A stretch of 64,000 bases of DNA, from contig CAWHZY010000011.1 in assembly GCA_963833955.1 (NCBI GenBank), positions 1 through 64,000 of the forward strand. The letters run 5' to 3'. The notes below the pieces were generated by a model. The model was not told where the DNA came from. It searched no databases and worked only from the letters and a program-made list of their open reading frames with translations. Below, in pieces: positions 1 to 8,749 of the stretch. The translations under genes were made by a program, and so were the position numbers. The DNA is from Roseiarcus sp963833955. GTDB lineage: Bacteria; Pseudomonadota; Alphaproteobacteria; Rhizobiales; Beijerinckiaceae. The first letter of the stretch is position 1. Each line of letters starts with the position of its first letter.

Positions 1-780
1 TTTCCCGGAATGGGCTATCCGCTCGTCCCCGGCTACGAGAGCGTTGGCCAGGTTGTCGACGCCGGCCCCGACGCCGGAATCGCGCCCGGAACGCAGGTGT
101 TCGTTCCGGGCGCGAAATGCTTCGGCGACTCCGTCCGCTGCGTGCATGGCGGCGCCGCCTCGCTTCTGGTCGCCCCGGCTTCCCGCGTTGTCCCGGTTCC
201 GCCTGACCTTGGCGAGAACGCGGTGCTGCTGGCTCTGGCGGCGACCGCGCTGCACGCGCTGAGCGGCTCTGCGCTCGAAGGGGTTCTCATTGTCGGCCAC
301 GGCGTCCTCGGACGCCTCATGGCGCGGCTCGTGATCGCCTCGGGAGGCGAGCCTCCGGTCGTATGGGAAGCCAACAGTCTTCGGGCGGGGGGCGCGGCCG
401 GATACGAGGTCACGTCGTCCGACGCCGATGCGCGCAAAGCCTACCGGACGATCTTCGATGTCAGCGGCGATCCAGAGATAATCGATTCCCTCGTTCAGAG
501 ACTTGCGCCCGGCGGCGAGATCGTGCTGGCCGGATTCTACGATCGCCTCAGCTTCAGCTTTCCGCCAGCGTTCATGCGCGAAGCCCGCATCCGGATCGCG
601 GCGATCTGGCGCGATGGCGATCTCGCCCGGATCGTGAAGCTGGTCGAAGCGGGAACGCTCTCGCTTGACGGCCTCCTGACCCATCGAAGCCCCGCGGCGG
701 ACGCGCCTTCCGCCTATTCCGTCGCTTTCGACGACCCGACCTGTCTCAAGATGGTCCTGGACTGGAGTGCGTGCTCATGA
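1..780 (+). CDS. bchC: Bacteriochlorophyllide a dehydrogenase BchC (5' end cut by window)
   Basis: Oxidises the C3 hydroxyethyl group to acetyl in the last steps of bacteriochlorophyllide a synthesis. The reading frame is open from base 1, so the N-terminus lies outside the window; 259 residues remain of a family of roughly 310. The visible part begins in the alcohol-dehydrogenase-like catalytic domain (GYPLVPGYESVG) and continues into a Rossmann region (IVGHGVLGRLMARL). Its stop overlaps the bchX start by ATGA, and the bchC-X-Y-Z order is the conserved one. Identification rests on sequence character plus context. Confidence 0.93.
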   Translation, partial: FPGMGYPLVPGYESVGQVVDAGPDAGIAPGTQVFVPGAKCFGDSVRCVHGGAASLLVAPASRVVPVPPDLGENAVLLALAATALHALSGSALEGVLIVGHGVLGRLMARLVIASGGEPPVVWEANSLRAGGAAGYEVTSSDADARKAYRTIFDVSGDPEIIDSLVQRLAPGGEIVLAGFYDRLSFSFPPAFMREARIRIAAIWRDGDLARIVKLVEAGTLSLDGLLTHRSPAADAPSAYSVAFDDPTCLKMVLDWSACS

Positions 781-1793
781 GCCTCAGCGAGGGATTCCTG
801 ACCGCGGCGGAACTTGCCGCGCCGCCCGCCCATCTGCTGCGTGAAGAGGCGGCGATCGAGCCGGATCCGGTTCCGACGGAGTTGAAAAAAACCACCCAGA
901 TCATTGCGATCTACGGCAAGGGCGGCATCGGCAAGAGTTTCACCCTCGCCAATCTGTCTTACATGATGGCCCAGCAGGGAAAGAAAGTCCTCTTGATCGG
1001 ATGCGATCCCAAGAGCGACACGACTTCGCTCCTGTTCGGCGGACGCGCCTGTCCGACGATCATCGAGACATCGACGAAGAAGAAGCTCGCCGGCGACCAG
1101 GTGCAGATCGGCGACGTGTGCTTCAAGCGCGACGGCGTCTTCGCGATGGAGCTCGGCGGTCCGGAGGTCGGCCGCGGCTGCGGCGGACGCGGCATCATCC
1201 ACGGCTTCGAACTCCTGGAAAAACTCGGATTCCACGAATGGGGATTCGATTTCGTCCTTCTCGATTTTCTCGGCGACGTGGTCTGCGGCGGGTTCGGCCT
1301 GCCGATCGCCCGCGACATGTGCCAGAAGGTGATCGTCGTCGGGTCGAACGACCTCCAGTCGCTCTACGTCGCCAACAACGTCTGCTCCGCGGTCGAATAT
1401 TTCCGCAAGCTCGGCGGCAACGTCGGCGTGGGCGGGCTCGTCATCAACAAGGATGACGGGACCGGAGAGGCGCAGGCCTTCGCCGAAGCGGCCGGCATCC
1501 CGATCCTCGCCGCGATTCCGGCCGACGAGGACATCCGCCGCAAGAGCGCCAATTACGAGATCATCGGCAGGCCGGGCGGGCAATGGGCGTCGCTGTTCGA
1601 GACGCTCGCGAGCAATGTCGCGGACGCCGCTCCTCACCGCCCGACTCCGCTCACGCAGGATCAGTTGCTCGGCCTGTTCAAGGGCGAGGCGGTCGGGCGC
1701 CATGTGACGCTCGAGCCCGCCACGATGACCGACATGTGCGGCGCGGCCTTGCAGACGAGGCCGTCTCTCGAAGTCGTCTACGACACGGTCTGA
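777..1793 (+). CDS. bchX: Chlorophyllide reductase iron protein BchX
   Basis: ATP-dependent electron donor of chlorophyllide a reductase, homologous to nitrogenase NifH. The P-loop GKGGIGKS lies near residues 47-54. The two cysteines expected to bridge the 4Fe-4S cluster of the dimer appear in GRGCGGRGI and DVVCGGFG. I chose ATG 777, which overlaps the bchC stop (ATGA); an in-frame GTG at 771 is possible. 338 residues is normal for the family. A GAGGAG ribosome site for bchY overlaps its stop. Confidence 0.96.
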   Translation: MSLSEGFLTAAELAAPPAHLLREEAAIEPDPVPTELKKTTQIIAIYGKGGIGKSFTLANLSYMMAQQGKKVLLIGCDPKSDTTSLLFGGRACPTIIETSTKKKLAGDQVQIGDVCFKRDGVFAMELGGPEVGRGCGGRGIIHGFELLEKLGFHEWGFDFVLLDFLGDVVCGGFGLPIARDMCQKVIVVGSNDLQSLYVANNVCSAVEYFRKLGGNVGVGGLVINKDDGTGEAQAFAEAAGIPILAAIPADEDIRRKSANYEIIGRPGGQWASLFETLASNVADAAPHRPTPLTQDQLLGLFKGEAVGRHVTLEPATMTDMCGAALQTRPSLEVVYDTV

Positions 1794-1807
1794 GGAGAAC
1801 TCGAACC

Positions 1808-3370
1808 GTGACCGTCATGACGCAGATCCCGCAAGGTGAGATCCTGATGGACGCTCCGAGCCATGGCGGCGGTGCGCTAGATGCGCCCGCGATCGTCGCG
1901 GAAGGGGCGGGTTGCCACGGCGGAAAAGAGACGCTGCGCGACGCCGCCAAAGCCGCGGGCATGACCAAGACGCTCGCGCGCTACGCGAAGGACTATCCGG
2001 TCGGGCCGCATGATCAGCCGCAGAGCATGTGCCCGGCGTTTGGATCGCTCAGAGTCGGACTTCGCATGCGCCGCACCGCAAGCGTGCTTTGCGGCTCGGC
2101 CTGTTGCGTCTACGGACTGACGTTCACCTCGCATTTCTACGGCGCGAAGCGGACGGTGGGCTACGTTCCGTTCAATTCCGAAACACTGGTGACCGGAAAG
2201 CTCTTCGAGGACATCCGCGAAGCGGTCTTCAAGCTGGCCGATCCCGCCAAATACGACGCGATCGTCGTCATGAATCTTTGCGTGCCGACTGCTTCGGGCG
2301 TGCCGCTGCGCCTGCTGCCCAAGGAGATCGACGGCGTTCGCATCATTGGCATCGACGTGCCGGGCTTCGGCGTGCCGACGCACGCCGAAGCCAAGGATGT
2401 CCTCGCCGGGGCGATGCTCAAGTTCGCCCGTGAGGAGGCGGAGCACGGGCCCGTCCAGGCGCCGCGCGGCCCCCGATCCGAGAAGCCGACCGTGACGCTG
2501 CTCGGCGAAGTCTTTCCGGTCGATCCGGTGCAGATCGGAGCGATGCTGGAGCCGATGGGCCTCGCCGCGGGGCCTGTCGTTCCAACGCGCGAATGGCGCG
2601 AGCTTTACGGCGCGCTGGACTGCGCGGTCGTCGCCGCCATCCATCCCTTCTACTCGGCAAGCGTGCGCGAGTTCGAGCTCGCCGGGCGGCCGATCGTCGG
2701 CTCTGCGCCCGTCGGCGTCGAAGGCACGGCAGCCTGGCTCGAGGCGATTGGCCAGGCGTGCGGAGTTCCGAGCGCGCGCGTCGACGCCGCCAAGGCCAAT
2801 CTCCTTCCCGCGATCAAGGCCGCGCTCGCGCAGACGCCGATCCAGGGCCGCGTGACGCTCTCCGGCTATGAGGGCTCCGAACTCCTGGTCGCACGGCTGA
2901 TGATCGAGAGCGGCGCGGATGTCCGTTACGTTGGAACCGCCTGCCCGCGGACGCGATTCTCCGAGGTCGATTGCGCGTGGCTCGAGGGTAGGGGCGTCAA
3001 CGTCAAGTTCCGCGCGTCCCTCGAGCACGATCTCGCGGCGATGGCCGAATACGAGCCGGACCTTGCGATCGGCACGACGCCCGTCGTGCAGAAAGCGAAG
3101 GAGCGCGGAATCCCGGCGCTCTATTTCACAAACCTGATTTCCGCGCGTCCGCTCATGGGCGTGGGAGGGGCCGGCTCGCTCGCAAAAGTGATCAACGCGG
3201 CCATGGGCAACAAGGGCCGCTTTGACGCCATGCGCGACTTTTTCGAAGGCGTCGGAGAAGGGTTCGCGGCCGGAGTCTGGGAGGAGCAGCCGCGCGACCG
3301 GCCGGACTTCAAAGCGAAACGGCGCGCCAAGATGGCGAAGCCCGCACCCGAGGAGATGGGCGCGTGCTAG
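1808..3370 (+). CDS. bchY: Chlorophyllide reductase subunit BchY
   Basis: One half of the NifDK-like catalytic component that reduces ring B of chlorophyllide a. Cluster-ligand candidates are the cysteines in SMCPAFG and VLCGSACCVYG. The frame stays open far upstream, but GTG 1808 lies about 10 bases after GGAGA and gives 520 residues, near the family length; ATG 1817 is the alternative. Its end overlaps bchZ by seven bases, suggesting coupled translation of the two subunits. Confidence 0.95.
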   Translation: MTVMTQIPQGEILMDAPSHGGGALDAPAIVAEGAGCHGGKETLRDAAKAAGMTKTLARYAKDYPVGPHDQPQSMCPAFGSLRVGLRMRRTASVLCGSACCVYGLTFTSHFYGAKRTVGYVPFNSETLVTGKLFEDIREAVFKLADPAKYDAIVVMNLCVPTASGVPLRLLPKEIDGVRIIGIDVPGFGVPTHAEAKDVLAGAMLKFAREEAEHGPVQAPRGPRSEKPTVTLLGEVFPVDPVQIGAMLEPMGLAAGPVVPTREWRELYGALDCAVVAAIHPFYSASVREFELAGRPIVGSAPVGVEGTAAWLEAIGQACGVPSARVDAAKANLLPAIKAALAQTPIQGRVTLSGYEGSELLVARLMIESGADVRYVGTACPRTRFSEVDCAWLEGRGVNVKFRASLEHDLAAMAEYEPDLAIGTTPVVQKAKERGIPALYFTNLISARPLMGVGGAGSLAKVINAAMGNKGRFDAMRDFFEGVGEGFAAGVWEEQPRDRPDFKAKRRAKMAKPAPEEMGAC

Positions 3371-4821
3371 TTCTCGACCACGACCGGGCAGGCGGATACT
3401 GGGGCGCCGTCTACGTCTTCTCGGCGATCAAGGGCCTGCAGGTCGTCATCGACGGTCCCGTCGGTTGCGAGAACCTGCCGGTCACGGCGGTGCTCCACTA
3501 TACCGACGCGTTGCCTCCGCACGAATTGCCGGTCACCGTCACGGGTCTTTCGGAAGAGGAGCTCGGGCGCCACGGCACGGAAGGCGCGATGCGACGCGCG
3601 CACGCGACCCTCGATCGGGATCTGCCGAGCGTCGTGGTCACGGGCTCCATCGCCGAGATGATCGGCGGCGGCGTGACCCCGGAAGGCTCGGGCATCCAGC
3701 GCTTCCTGCCGCGAACGATCGACGAGGATCAGTGGCAGAGCGCGGACCGCGCGATGACCTGGTTATGGAGCGAATTCGGACCCAAGAAGGGTCGGGCGCC
3801 CAAGCCAAAGCCGCGAGCCCCGGGGGTGAAGCCGAGAGTCAACATCATCGGCCCCTCCTACGGCGTCTTCAACATGCCCTCGGACATCGCTGAAATCCGG
3901 CGTCTGGTCGAGGGTGTGGGAGCGGACGTCAACCTGGTGTTTCCGCTCGGCAGCCATGTCGAGGACGTGCCGCGATTGGCGAACGCGGAGGTCAATGTCT
4001 GCCTCTACCGCGAATTCGGACGCGCGCTTTGCGAGGCGCTCGACCGGCCCTATCTGCAGGCGCCGATCGGCCTCCACAGCACGACGAAGTTTCTGCGCAG
4101 CCTGGGCGAGCTTCTTGGCGTCGATCCCGAACCCTTCATCGAGCGCGAGAAGCACACGACGATCAAACCCATCTGGGATCTCTGGCGATCGGTGACGCAA
4201 GATTTCTTTGGCACGGCGACCTTCGCCATCGTCGCCAACGAGACCTATGCGCGCGGCGTCAGGCATTTCCTCGAAGAGGAGATGGGCGTGCCCTGCATGT
4301 TCGCGATCCCGCGCCGGCCCGGCGAGAAGACGGACAATGAGGCGGTCCGGGAGGCCGTCCGGACCAAGACCCCGCTGGTGATGTTCGGCAGTTACAACGA
4401 ACGCCTTTATCTCGCCGAAGCCGGCGCGAAGGCGATCTATATCCCGGCGTCCTTTCCTGGCGCGATCATCCGTCGCCACACCGGAACGCCCTTCATGGGC
4501 TATGCCGGCGCGACCTACATCATCCAGGAAGTCTGCAACGCCCTCTTCGACGCCCTGTTCAACATCCTTCCCCTGGGAACGGAACTGGACAAGGTCGAGG
4601 CCACTCCCGCTCGCATTCATCGCGAGCTGGCGTGGGATTCCGCCGCGATAACGCGGCTCAACGAAATCGTCAACTCGTCTCCAGTTCTCTTGCGCATTTC
4701 CGCGGCCAAGCGGCTGCGCGACGCCGCGGAGCGCGGCGCCCGAAAGGCCGGAGATGAGATCGTAAGCGTTGCGTGCGTCGAACGCGCTCAATCAATTCTG
4801 GTCGAAGGACTTGCTGCGTGA
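3364..4821 (+). CDS. bchZ: Chlorophyllide reductase subunit BchZ
   Basis: Second NifDK-like subunit of chlorophyllide a reductase. The N-terminal DGPVGCENLP segment with its cysteine and the following HYTDALPPHELPVT are typical of BchZ. It starts at GTG inside the bchY stop region and is 485 residues, the usual length. A 74-base gap separates it from the next small gene of the puf part of the operon. Confidence 0.95.
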   Translation: MLVLDHDRAGGYWGAVYVFSAIKGLQVVIDGPVGCENLPVTAVLHYTDALPPHELPVTVTGLSEEELGRHGTEGAMRRAHATLDRDLPSVVVTGSIAEMIGGGVTPEGSGIQRFLPRTIDEDQWQSADRAMTWLWSEFGPKKGRAPKPKPRAPGVKPRVNIIGPSYGVFNMPSDIAEIRRLVEGVGADVNLVFPLGSHVEDVPRLANAEVNVCLYREFGRALCEALDRPYLQAPIGLHSTTKFLRSLGELLGVDPEPFIEREKHTTIKPIWDLWRSVTQDFFGTATFAIVANETYARGVRHFLEEEMGVPCMFAIPRRPGEKTDNEAVREAVRTKTPLVMFGSYNERLYLAEAGAKAIYIPASFPGAIIRRHTGTPFMGYAGATYIIQEVCNALFDALFNILPLGTELDKVEATPARIHRELAWDSAAITRLNEIVNSSPVLLRISAAKRLRDAAERGARKAGDEIVSVACVERAQSILVEGLAA

Positions 4822-4895
4822 GAACGACGTGGCGGAGCGAGGCTGAAGCTTGAACCGTTGAGGCGGCGAACAGAAGCCGATCGAGGAGACGAACG

Positions 4896-5129
4896 ATGGA
4901 AATGGCGTTGAAGACGGACCTCGCGCAAAGCGCCGGCGGCACGGATGGGCGTCTGCTTTGCTTCGCGCTGCTTCCCTTCTTCTTATTATACGAAGGGGCG
5001 CGCCGAACCGTTCGCGGCTTGAAGCGCGATACCGCCCCTTCGGCTCAGAGGGCTTGCTTCGCCGAGGCCAAATCTCAAGCGTCGATCGCGACGTCTTACG
5101 CGTTGCTGGCCATAGCGATGCTGCAGTGA
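4896..5129 (+). CDS. Small membrane protein at the pufQ position
   Basis: A 77-residue protein with a clear GAGGAG ribosome site at about 4883-4888 before ATG 4896. It has one strong hydrophobic stretch (LLCFALLPFFLLY) followed by a basic segment, and a weaker hydrophobic C-terminus. It lies between bchZ and pufB, where many phototrophs encode PufQ, a small membrane protein affecting bacteriochlorophyll traffic. I see no convincing residue-level match to PufQ, so the link is by position, size and topology only. It could be a lineage-specific protein. Confidence 0.55.
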   Translation: MEMALKTDLAQSAGGTDGRLLCFALLPFFLLYEGARRTVRGLKRDTAPSAQRACFAEAKSQASIATSYALLAIAMLQ

Positions 5130-5158
5130 TCCGGGCGGCGGCGCCGCGCGGAACGCCA

Positions 5159-5178
5159 GTCGCGACAGACGTCGCGAC
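5159..5178 (+). promoter_or_regulatory. Stem-loop upstream of pufB
   Basis: GTCGCGAC occurs twice, separated by AGAC. Because each arm is itself palindromic it can form an 8-bp stem with a 4-base loop, 48 bases before the pufB start. In other phototrophs 5' hairpins protect pufBA mRNA; that role here is inferred from position. Confidence 0.4.
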
Positions 5179-5226
5179 GAAGTCGCTGTGAAAGGCGTTC
5201 ACGGCAAGGCAACAGGAGGTCAGCAT

Positions 5227-5448
5227 ATGGCCAGCGACGATAGATCTTCCTTATCCGGATTAACGGAGGCGGAAGCGCAAGAGTTCCATTCGCTGTTCGT
5301 GACGAGCTTCATCGTGTTCACCGTCATCGCGATCATCGCTCACATCCTCGTTTGGATGTGGCGTCCCTGGATTCCTGGGGCGAAAGGCTATGCGTTGCTC
5401 GACGGCGCGATGAGCGCGGCGCACAGCGCGCTCTCTCTCATCGGCTAA
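5227..5448 (+). CDS. pufB: Light-harvesting 1 beta polypeptide PufB
   Basis: Beta subunit of the core antenna ring around the reaction centre, 73 residues, one membrane helix. EAQEFHSLFV precedes the helix, and the bacteriochlorophyll-ligand His is His39 in IAHILVWMWRPW, followed by the aromatic WRPW signature. I chose ATG 5227 because AGGAGGT lies at 5214-5220; an upstream in-frame start at 5188 would add 13 unlikely residues. pufA follows after 11 bases. Confidence 0.96.
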   Translation: MASDDRSSLSGLTEAEAQEFHSLFVTSFIVFTVIAIIAHILVWMWRPWIPGAKGYALLDGAMSAAHSALSLIG

Positions 5449-5459
5449 GGAGAACGTAA

Positions 5460-5654
5460 ATGTATCGAATTTGGTTACTCTTTGATCCGCGACGCGCGCT
5501 CATCGGGCTGTTCGCGTTTCTGTTCATCCTGGCGCTCGTCATTCACTTCATCCTCTTGAGCACGGATCGGTTCAACTGGTTGGAGGGCCATCCGCTCAAG
5601 ACCGGTCAGATCAACCCGACAATTCAGTCGTTGGTGGTGACTGACATCGGGTGA
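5460..5654 (+). CDS. pufA: Light-harvesting 1 alpha polypeptide PufA
   Basis: Alpha subunit of the core antenna, 64 residues. MYRIWLLFDPRRALI at the N-terminus and a helix with the ligand His29 (LVIHFILLST) followed by RFNWLEG are diagnostic of LH1 alpha. AAGGAGA at 5448-5454 is the ribosome site. It pairs with PufB in alpha-beta units, each binding bacteriochlorophyll. A strong hairpin follows before pufL. Confidence 0.97.
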   Translation: MYRIWLLFDPRRALIGLFAFLFILALVIHFILLSTDRFNWLEGHPLKTGQINPTIQSLVVTDIG

Positions 5655-5680
5655 GGATCGTCGGATCCGGACTCCGTGGA

Positions 5681-5701
5681 CGGGCGCGCTTGACGCGCCC
5701 G
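5681..5701 (+). promoter_or_regulatory. pufA-pufL intercistronic hairpin
   Basis: CGGGCGCG and CGCGCCCG form a perfect 8-bp stem around the loop CTTGA, 27 bases after the pufA stop. Intercistronic hairpins here are known in Rhodobacter to shield the pufBA segment from 3' decay, so antenna mRNA outnumbers reaction-centre mRNA. No T tract follows, so read-through into pufL is expected. Confidence 0.7.
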
Positions 5702-5772
5702 CTCACAACTCGAACCCGGACGCAATTCAGGCTGCGGACGGGAATGATTGGGACGCATCGGGAGGCACTACC

Positions 5773-6597
5773 GTGGCGATGCTGAATTTTGAGCGCAAGT
5801 ACCGTGTGCGGGGTGGGACGCTCGTCGGCGGCGACTTGTTCGACTTCTGGATCGGCCCGTTCTACGTCGGCTTCTTCGGCGTCACGACCATCATTTTCAT
5901 CGGCCTTGGCGTCGCGATGATCCTGTACGGCGCCGCGATCGGCCCGACCTGGAACATCTGGCGGATCAGCATCGCTCCGCCCGACCTGAAATACGGCCTC
6001 GGCGCAGCGCCGCTCAAAGAAGGCGGTCTGTGGCAGATCATCACGGTGTGCGCCATCGGCTCCTTTGTCTCCTGGGCTCTGCGCGAAGTGGAGATCTGCC
6101 GAAAGCTCGGCATCGGCGTTCATGTGCCGGTCGCGTTCGGCATGGCGATCTTCGCTTACGTTTCGTTGGTCGTGATCCGCCCGGTGCTGATGGGGGCATG
6201 GGGCTACGGCTTCCCCTATGGGATCCTCAGTCACCTCGATTGGGTGTCGAACACCGGCTACCAATATCTCCACTTCCATTACAACCCGGCGCACATGCTG
6301 GCCGTGTCGTTCTTCTTCACAACGGCGTTTGCGTTGTCGCTGCATGGATCGCTGATCTTGTCGGCCGCCAATCCGGCGAAGGGTGAGGCGGTGCGCGAGA
6401 CGGAATACGAGGACACGTTTTTCCGCGACGCGATCGGCTACTCGATCGGCACCCTCGGCATTCATCGCCTGGGGCTCTTCCTCGCCATGTCCGCCGTGTT
6501 CTGGAGCGCGGTCTGCATCATCCTTAGCGGCCCGTTCTGGACGCGGGGATGGCCGGAATGGTGGGACTGGTGGCTGAACCTTCCGGTCTGGCGCTAG
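5773..6597 (+). CDS. pufL: Photosynthetic reaction centre L subunit PufL
   Basis: Membrane subunit of the type II reaction centre. Begins (V)AMLNFERKYRVRGGTLVGGDLFDFW, as expected for PufL, from GTG 5773 placed 7 bases after GGAGG; ATG 5779 is the alternative. Five hydrophobic helices are evident. The HLDWVSNTGYQYLHFHYNPAHM stretch holds histidines of the type that bind bacteriochlorophylls and iron, with a later iron-ligand His in IHRLG. 274 residues is the standard length. Confidence 0.98.
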   Translation: MAMLNFERKYRVRGGTLVGGDLFDFWIGPFYVGFFGVTTIIFIGLGVAMILYGAAIGPTWNIWRISIAPPDLKYGLGAAPLKEGGLWQIITVCAIGSFVSWALREVEICRKLGIGVHVPVAFGMAIFAYVSLVVIRPVLMGAWGYGFPYGILSHLDWVSNTGYQYLHFHYNPAHMLAVSFFFTTAFALSLHGSLILSAANPAKGEAVRETEYEDTFFRDAIGYSIGTLGIHRLGLFLAMSAVFWSAVCIILSGPFWTRGWPEWWDWWLNLPVWR

Positions 6598-6613
6598 CAT
6601 CGAGGAGAATGCC

Positions 6614-7588
6614 ATGGCCACCTACCAGAATATTTTCACCCAGGTTCAATTGCGGCCCGCGGAACTGGATATGGGCGTCGCCGCCGACCGGATCGAGCGC
6701 TCGAAGGACGGCGGGTTCTCCTACTGGCTCGGAATCATAGGCAACGCCCAGGTCGGGCCGATCTATCTCGGCTACCTTGGCGTCCTCTCGTTGATCTCCG
6801 GCTTCGCGGCGTTCGAGATCATCGGGCTCAACATGCTGGCTTCGGTCAAGTGGAGCCCGATTCAGTTCTTGCGCCAACTCCCGTGGCTGGCGCTCGAGCC
6901 GCCAAGGCCGGAATATGGGATCAGCATCATGCCGCCCCTCAACCAGGGTGGATGGTGGCTGATGGCCGGATTCTTTCTCACCCTTTCCCTTTTGCTGTGG
7001 TGGGCGCGCATGTATCGGCGCGCGCGGGAGTTGGGGCTCGGGACGCATACCGCGTGGGCCTTCGCCTCCGCAATTTGGCTCTACTTAGTTCTTGGTTTCA
7101 TTCGCCCGCTCTTGATGGGCCATTTCAGCGAGGCGGTGCCGTTCGGCATTTTCCCGCATCTCGACTGGACCGCGTCCTTCTCCATCCGTTACGGCAACCT
7201 CTTCTACAATCCGTTCCACATGCTCTCGATCGCGTTCCTCTATGGATCGGCGCTGCTGTTCGCGATGCATGGGGGAACCATCCTGGCGGTCGGCCGGTAC
7301 GGCGGCGAGCGCGAGGTCGAGCAGATCCTCGATCGCGGCACCGCCGCCGAGCGCGCCGCGCTCTTCTGGCGCTGGACGATGGGCTTCAACGCGACGATGG
7401 AATCGATCCATCGTTGGGCGTGGTGGTTCGCGGTCCTCGTTCCCTTCACGGGAGGCATCGGCATCCTTCTCACGGGGACCGTCGTCGACAATTGGTATCT
7501 GTGGGGCGTGCAGCACGGCATAGCGCCGGCCTATCCGCATCTTTGGCCCCCTGTGATCGACCCTGCAGCCTCGGGAGCTGTCAAATGA
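6614..7588 (+). CDS. pufM: Photosynthetic reaction centre M subunit PufM
   Basis: Partner of PufL in the reaction-centre core, 324 residues. Conserved segments include PIYLGYLGVLS, IFPHLDWTASFSIRYGNLFYNPFHM and SIHRWAWWF, giving the pigment and iron ligands. A GAGGAGA site precedes ATG 6614. Its stop overlaps the pufC start in an ATGA, as usual in operons that keep the cytochrome subunit. Confidence 0.98.
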   Translation: MATYQNIFTQVQLRPAELDMGVAADRIERSKDGGFSYWLGIIGNAQVGPIYLGYLGVLSLISGFAAFEIIGLNMLASVKWSPIQFLRQLPWLALEPPRPEYGISIMPPLNQGGWWLMAGFFLTLSLLLWWARMYRRARELGLGTHTAWAFASAIWLYLVLGFIRPLLMGHFSEAVPFGIFPHLDWTASFSIRYGNLFYNPFHMLSIAFLYGSALLFAMHGGTILAVGRYGGEREVEQILDRGTAAERAALFWRWTMGFNATMESIHRWAWWFAVLVPFTGGIGILLTGTVVDNWYLWGVQHGIAPAYPHLWPPVIDPAASGAVK

Positions 7589-8613
7589 GGCTCGTGTTCG
7601 CCTTGCTCGGCGTGGCTGCCACGGTCCTCCTGACAGTCGCGATGCTGTTCACCGCGGGCTGGGGTCATCCGCCGATTGTCGGAACGCAGATCGGCTTCCG
7701 GGGAACCGGCATGGACCAGGTCACGACGTCGGCCGCCGTTGAGCGATTGGAGGCCCTCAACGCGATGCCCGACCCGATTCCGAAGGCTTCGCCTGACGGT
7801 CCCCGCGCAACCGACGTTTACAAGAACGTGCAGGTGCTGACGGATCTCAGCGTCGACCAGTTCAACACGCTGATGGCCGCGATGACCACCTGGGTCGCTC
7901 CCCAGCAGGGCTGTGCTTATTGCCACAACACGGAAAATCTCGCTGACGACAGCGTGTACGCCAAGAAGGTGGCGCGGCGGATGATTCAGATGACCCGCCA
8001 CATCAATCAGGACTGGAAGCCCCATGTCCAGAACGTCGGCGTGGTCTGCTACACGTGCCACCGCGGCAAGCCCGTTCCTGCGAATATCTGGTACGAGAAC
8101 CCGGGCTGGCCGCATGCCGGCGGATTCTCTGCGACGAATTACGGATTCGGTCATCCGGACGCCGCGAACGGCTCGACCAGCCTCCTCCAGGATCCCTATT
8201 CGCCGTTCCTCGATAAGGACGGCGCCATTCGCGTCCAGGCGGTGAATGCGTTGCCAGCGGCAGGCATGGGTTCGTCGATCCAATCGACGGAGGACACTTA
8301 CGCCCTGATGATGTCCATATCGAAGGGGCTCGGCGTGAATTGCACCTTCTGCCACAACACCCGCGAATTTGGGCAGTGGTCGGAGAGCACGCCGCAGCGT
8401 GTCACGGCCTGGCACGGGATCCAGATGGTGAGAAATCTCAACGCCGAATATCTCGACCCGCTCAAGGACGTCTTTCCCGCAACGCGCTTGGGACCGCTCG
8501 GCGATGGCCCCAAGCTCAATTGCGCGACCTGTCACCAGGGCGCCAACAAACCGTTGCTCGGTGTCAGCCTCGCCAAGGACTATCCGGAACTGGGCGGATC
8601 GCCGTCGAAATAG
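7585..8613 (+). CDS. pufC: Reaction-centre tetraheme cytochrome c PufC
   Basis: Periplasmic cytochrome subunit that re-reduces the special pair. Four CxxCH heme sites are visible: CAYCH near residue 110, CYTCH near 155, then CTFCH and CATCH in the second half. The N-terminal hydrophobic segment (about residues 3-24) lacks the lipobox cysteine found in some PufC proteins, so it probably stays as an uncleaved anchor. 342 residues. No pufX or pigment gene follows; the photosynthesis cluster ends here. Confidence 0.97.
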   Translation: MRLVFALLGVAATVLLTVAMLFTAGWGHPPIVGTQIGFRGTGMDQVTTSAAVERLEALNAMPDPIPKASPDGPRATDVYKNVQVLTDLSVDQFNTLMAAMTTWVAPQQGCAYCHNTENLADDSVYAKKVARRMIQMTRHINQDWKPHVQNVGVVCYTCHRGKPVPANIWYENPGWPHAGGFSATNYGFGHPDAANGSTSLLQDPYSPFLDKDGAIRVQAVNALPAAGMGSSIQSTEDTYALMMSISKGLGVNCTFCHNTREFGQWSESTPQRVTAWHGIQMVRNLNAEYLDPLKDVFPATRLGPLGDGPKLNCATCHQGANKPLLGVSLAKDYPELGGSPSK

Positions 8614-8703
8614 GCGGAGGGAAGCGGAAACGCCTGCGCCGCACTCGCGAAGAGCGAAGCGCCACCTGCGGCGCTGAAACTCAGAGCCTGACCCAAAGCT
8701 TCT

Positions 8704-8721
8704 GGCGCTGACGCTAGCGCC
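8704..8721 (+). terminator. Possible hairpin terminator after pufC
   Basis: GGCGCT and AGCGCC form a 6-bp stem around GACGCT between the convergent pufC and CoA-transferase genes. There is no T tract, so termination is only suggested by position. Confidence 0.3.
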
Positions 8722-8749
8722 GTGATTCGAACCAATTCTTCAACTTGAA

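Noticed and set aside
4822..5226. PpsR/CrtJ-type TGT-N12-ACA sites in the puf leader
   Set aside because: I looked for a convincing pair between bchZ and pufB and found none; the superoperon promoter is probably upstream of bchC, outside the window.
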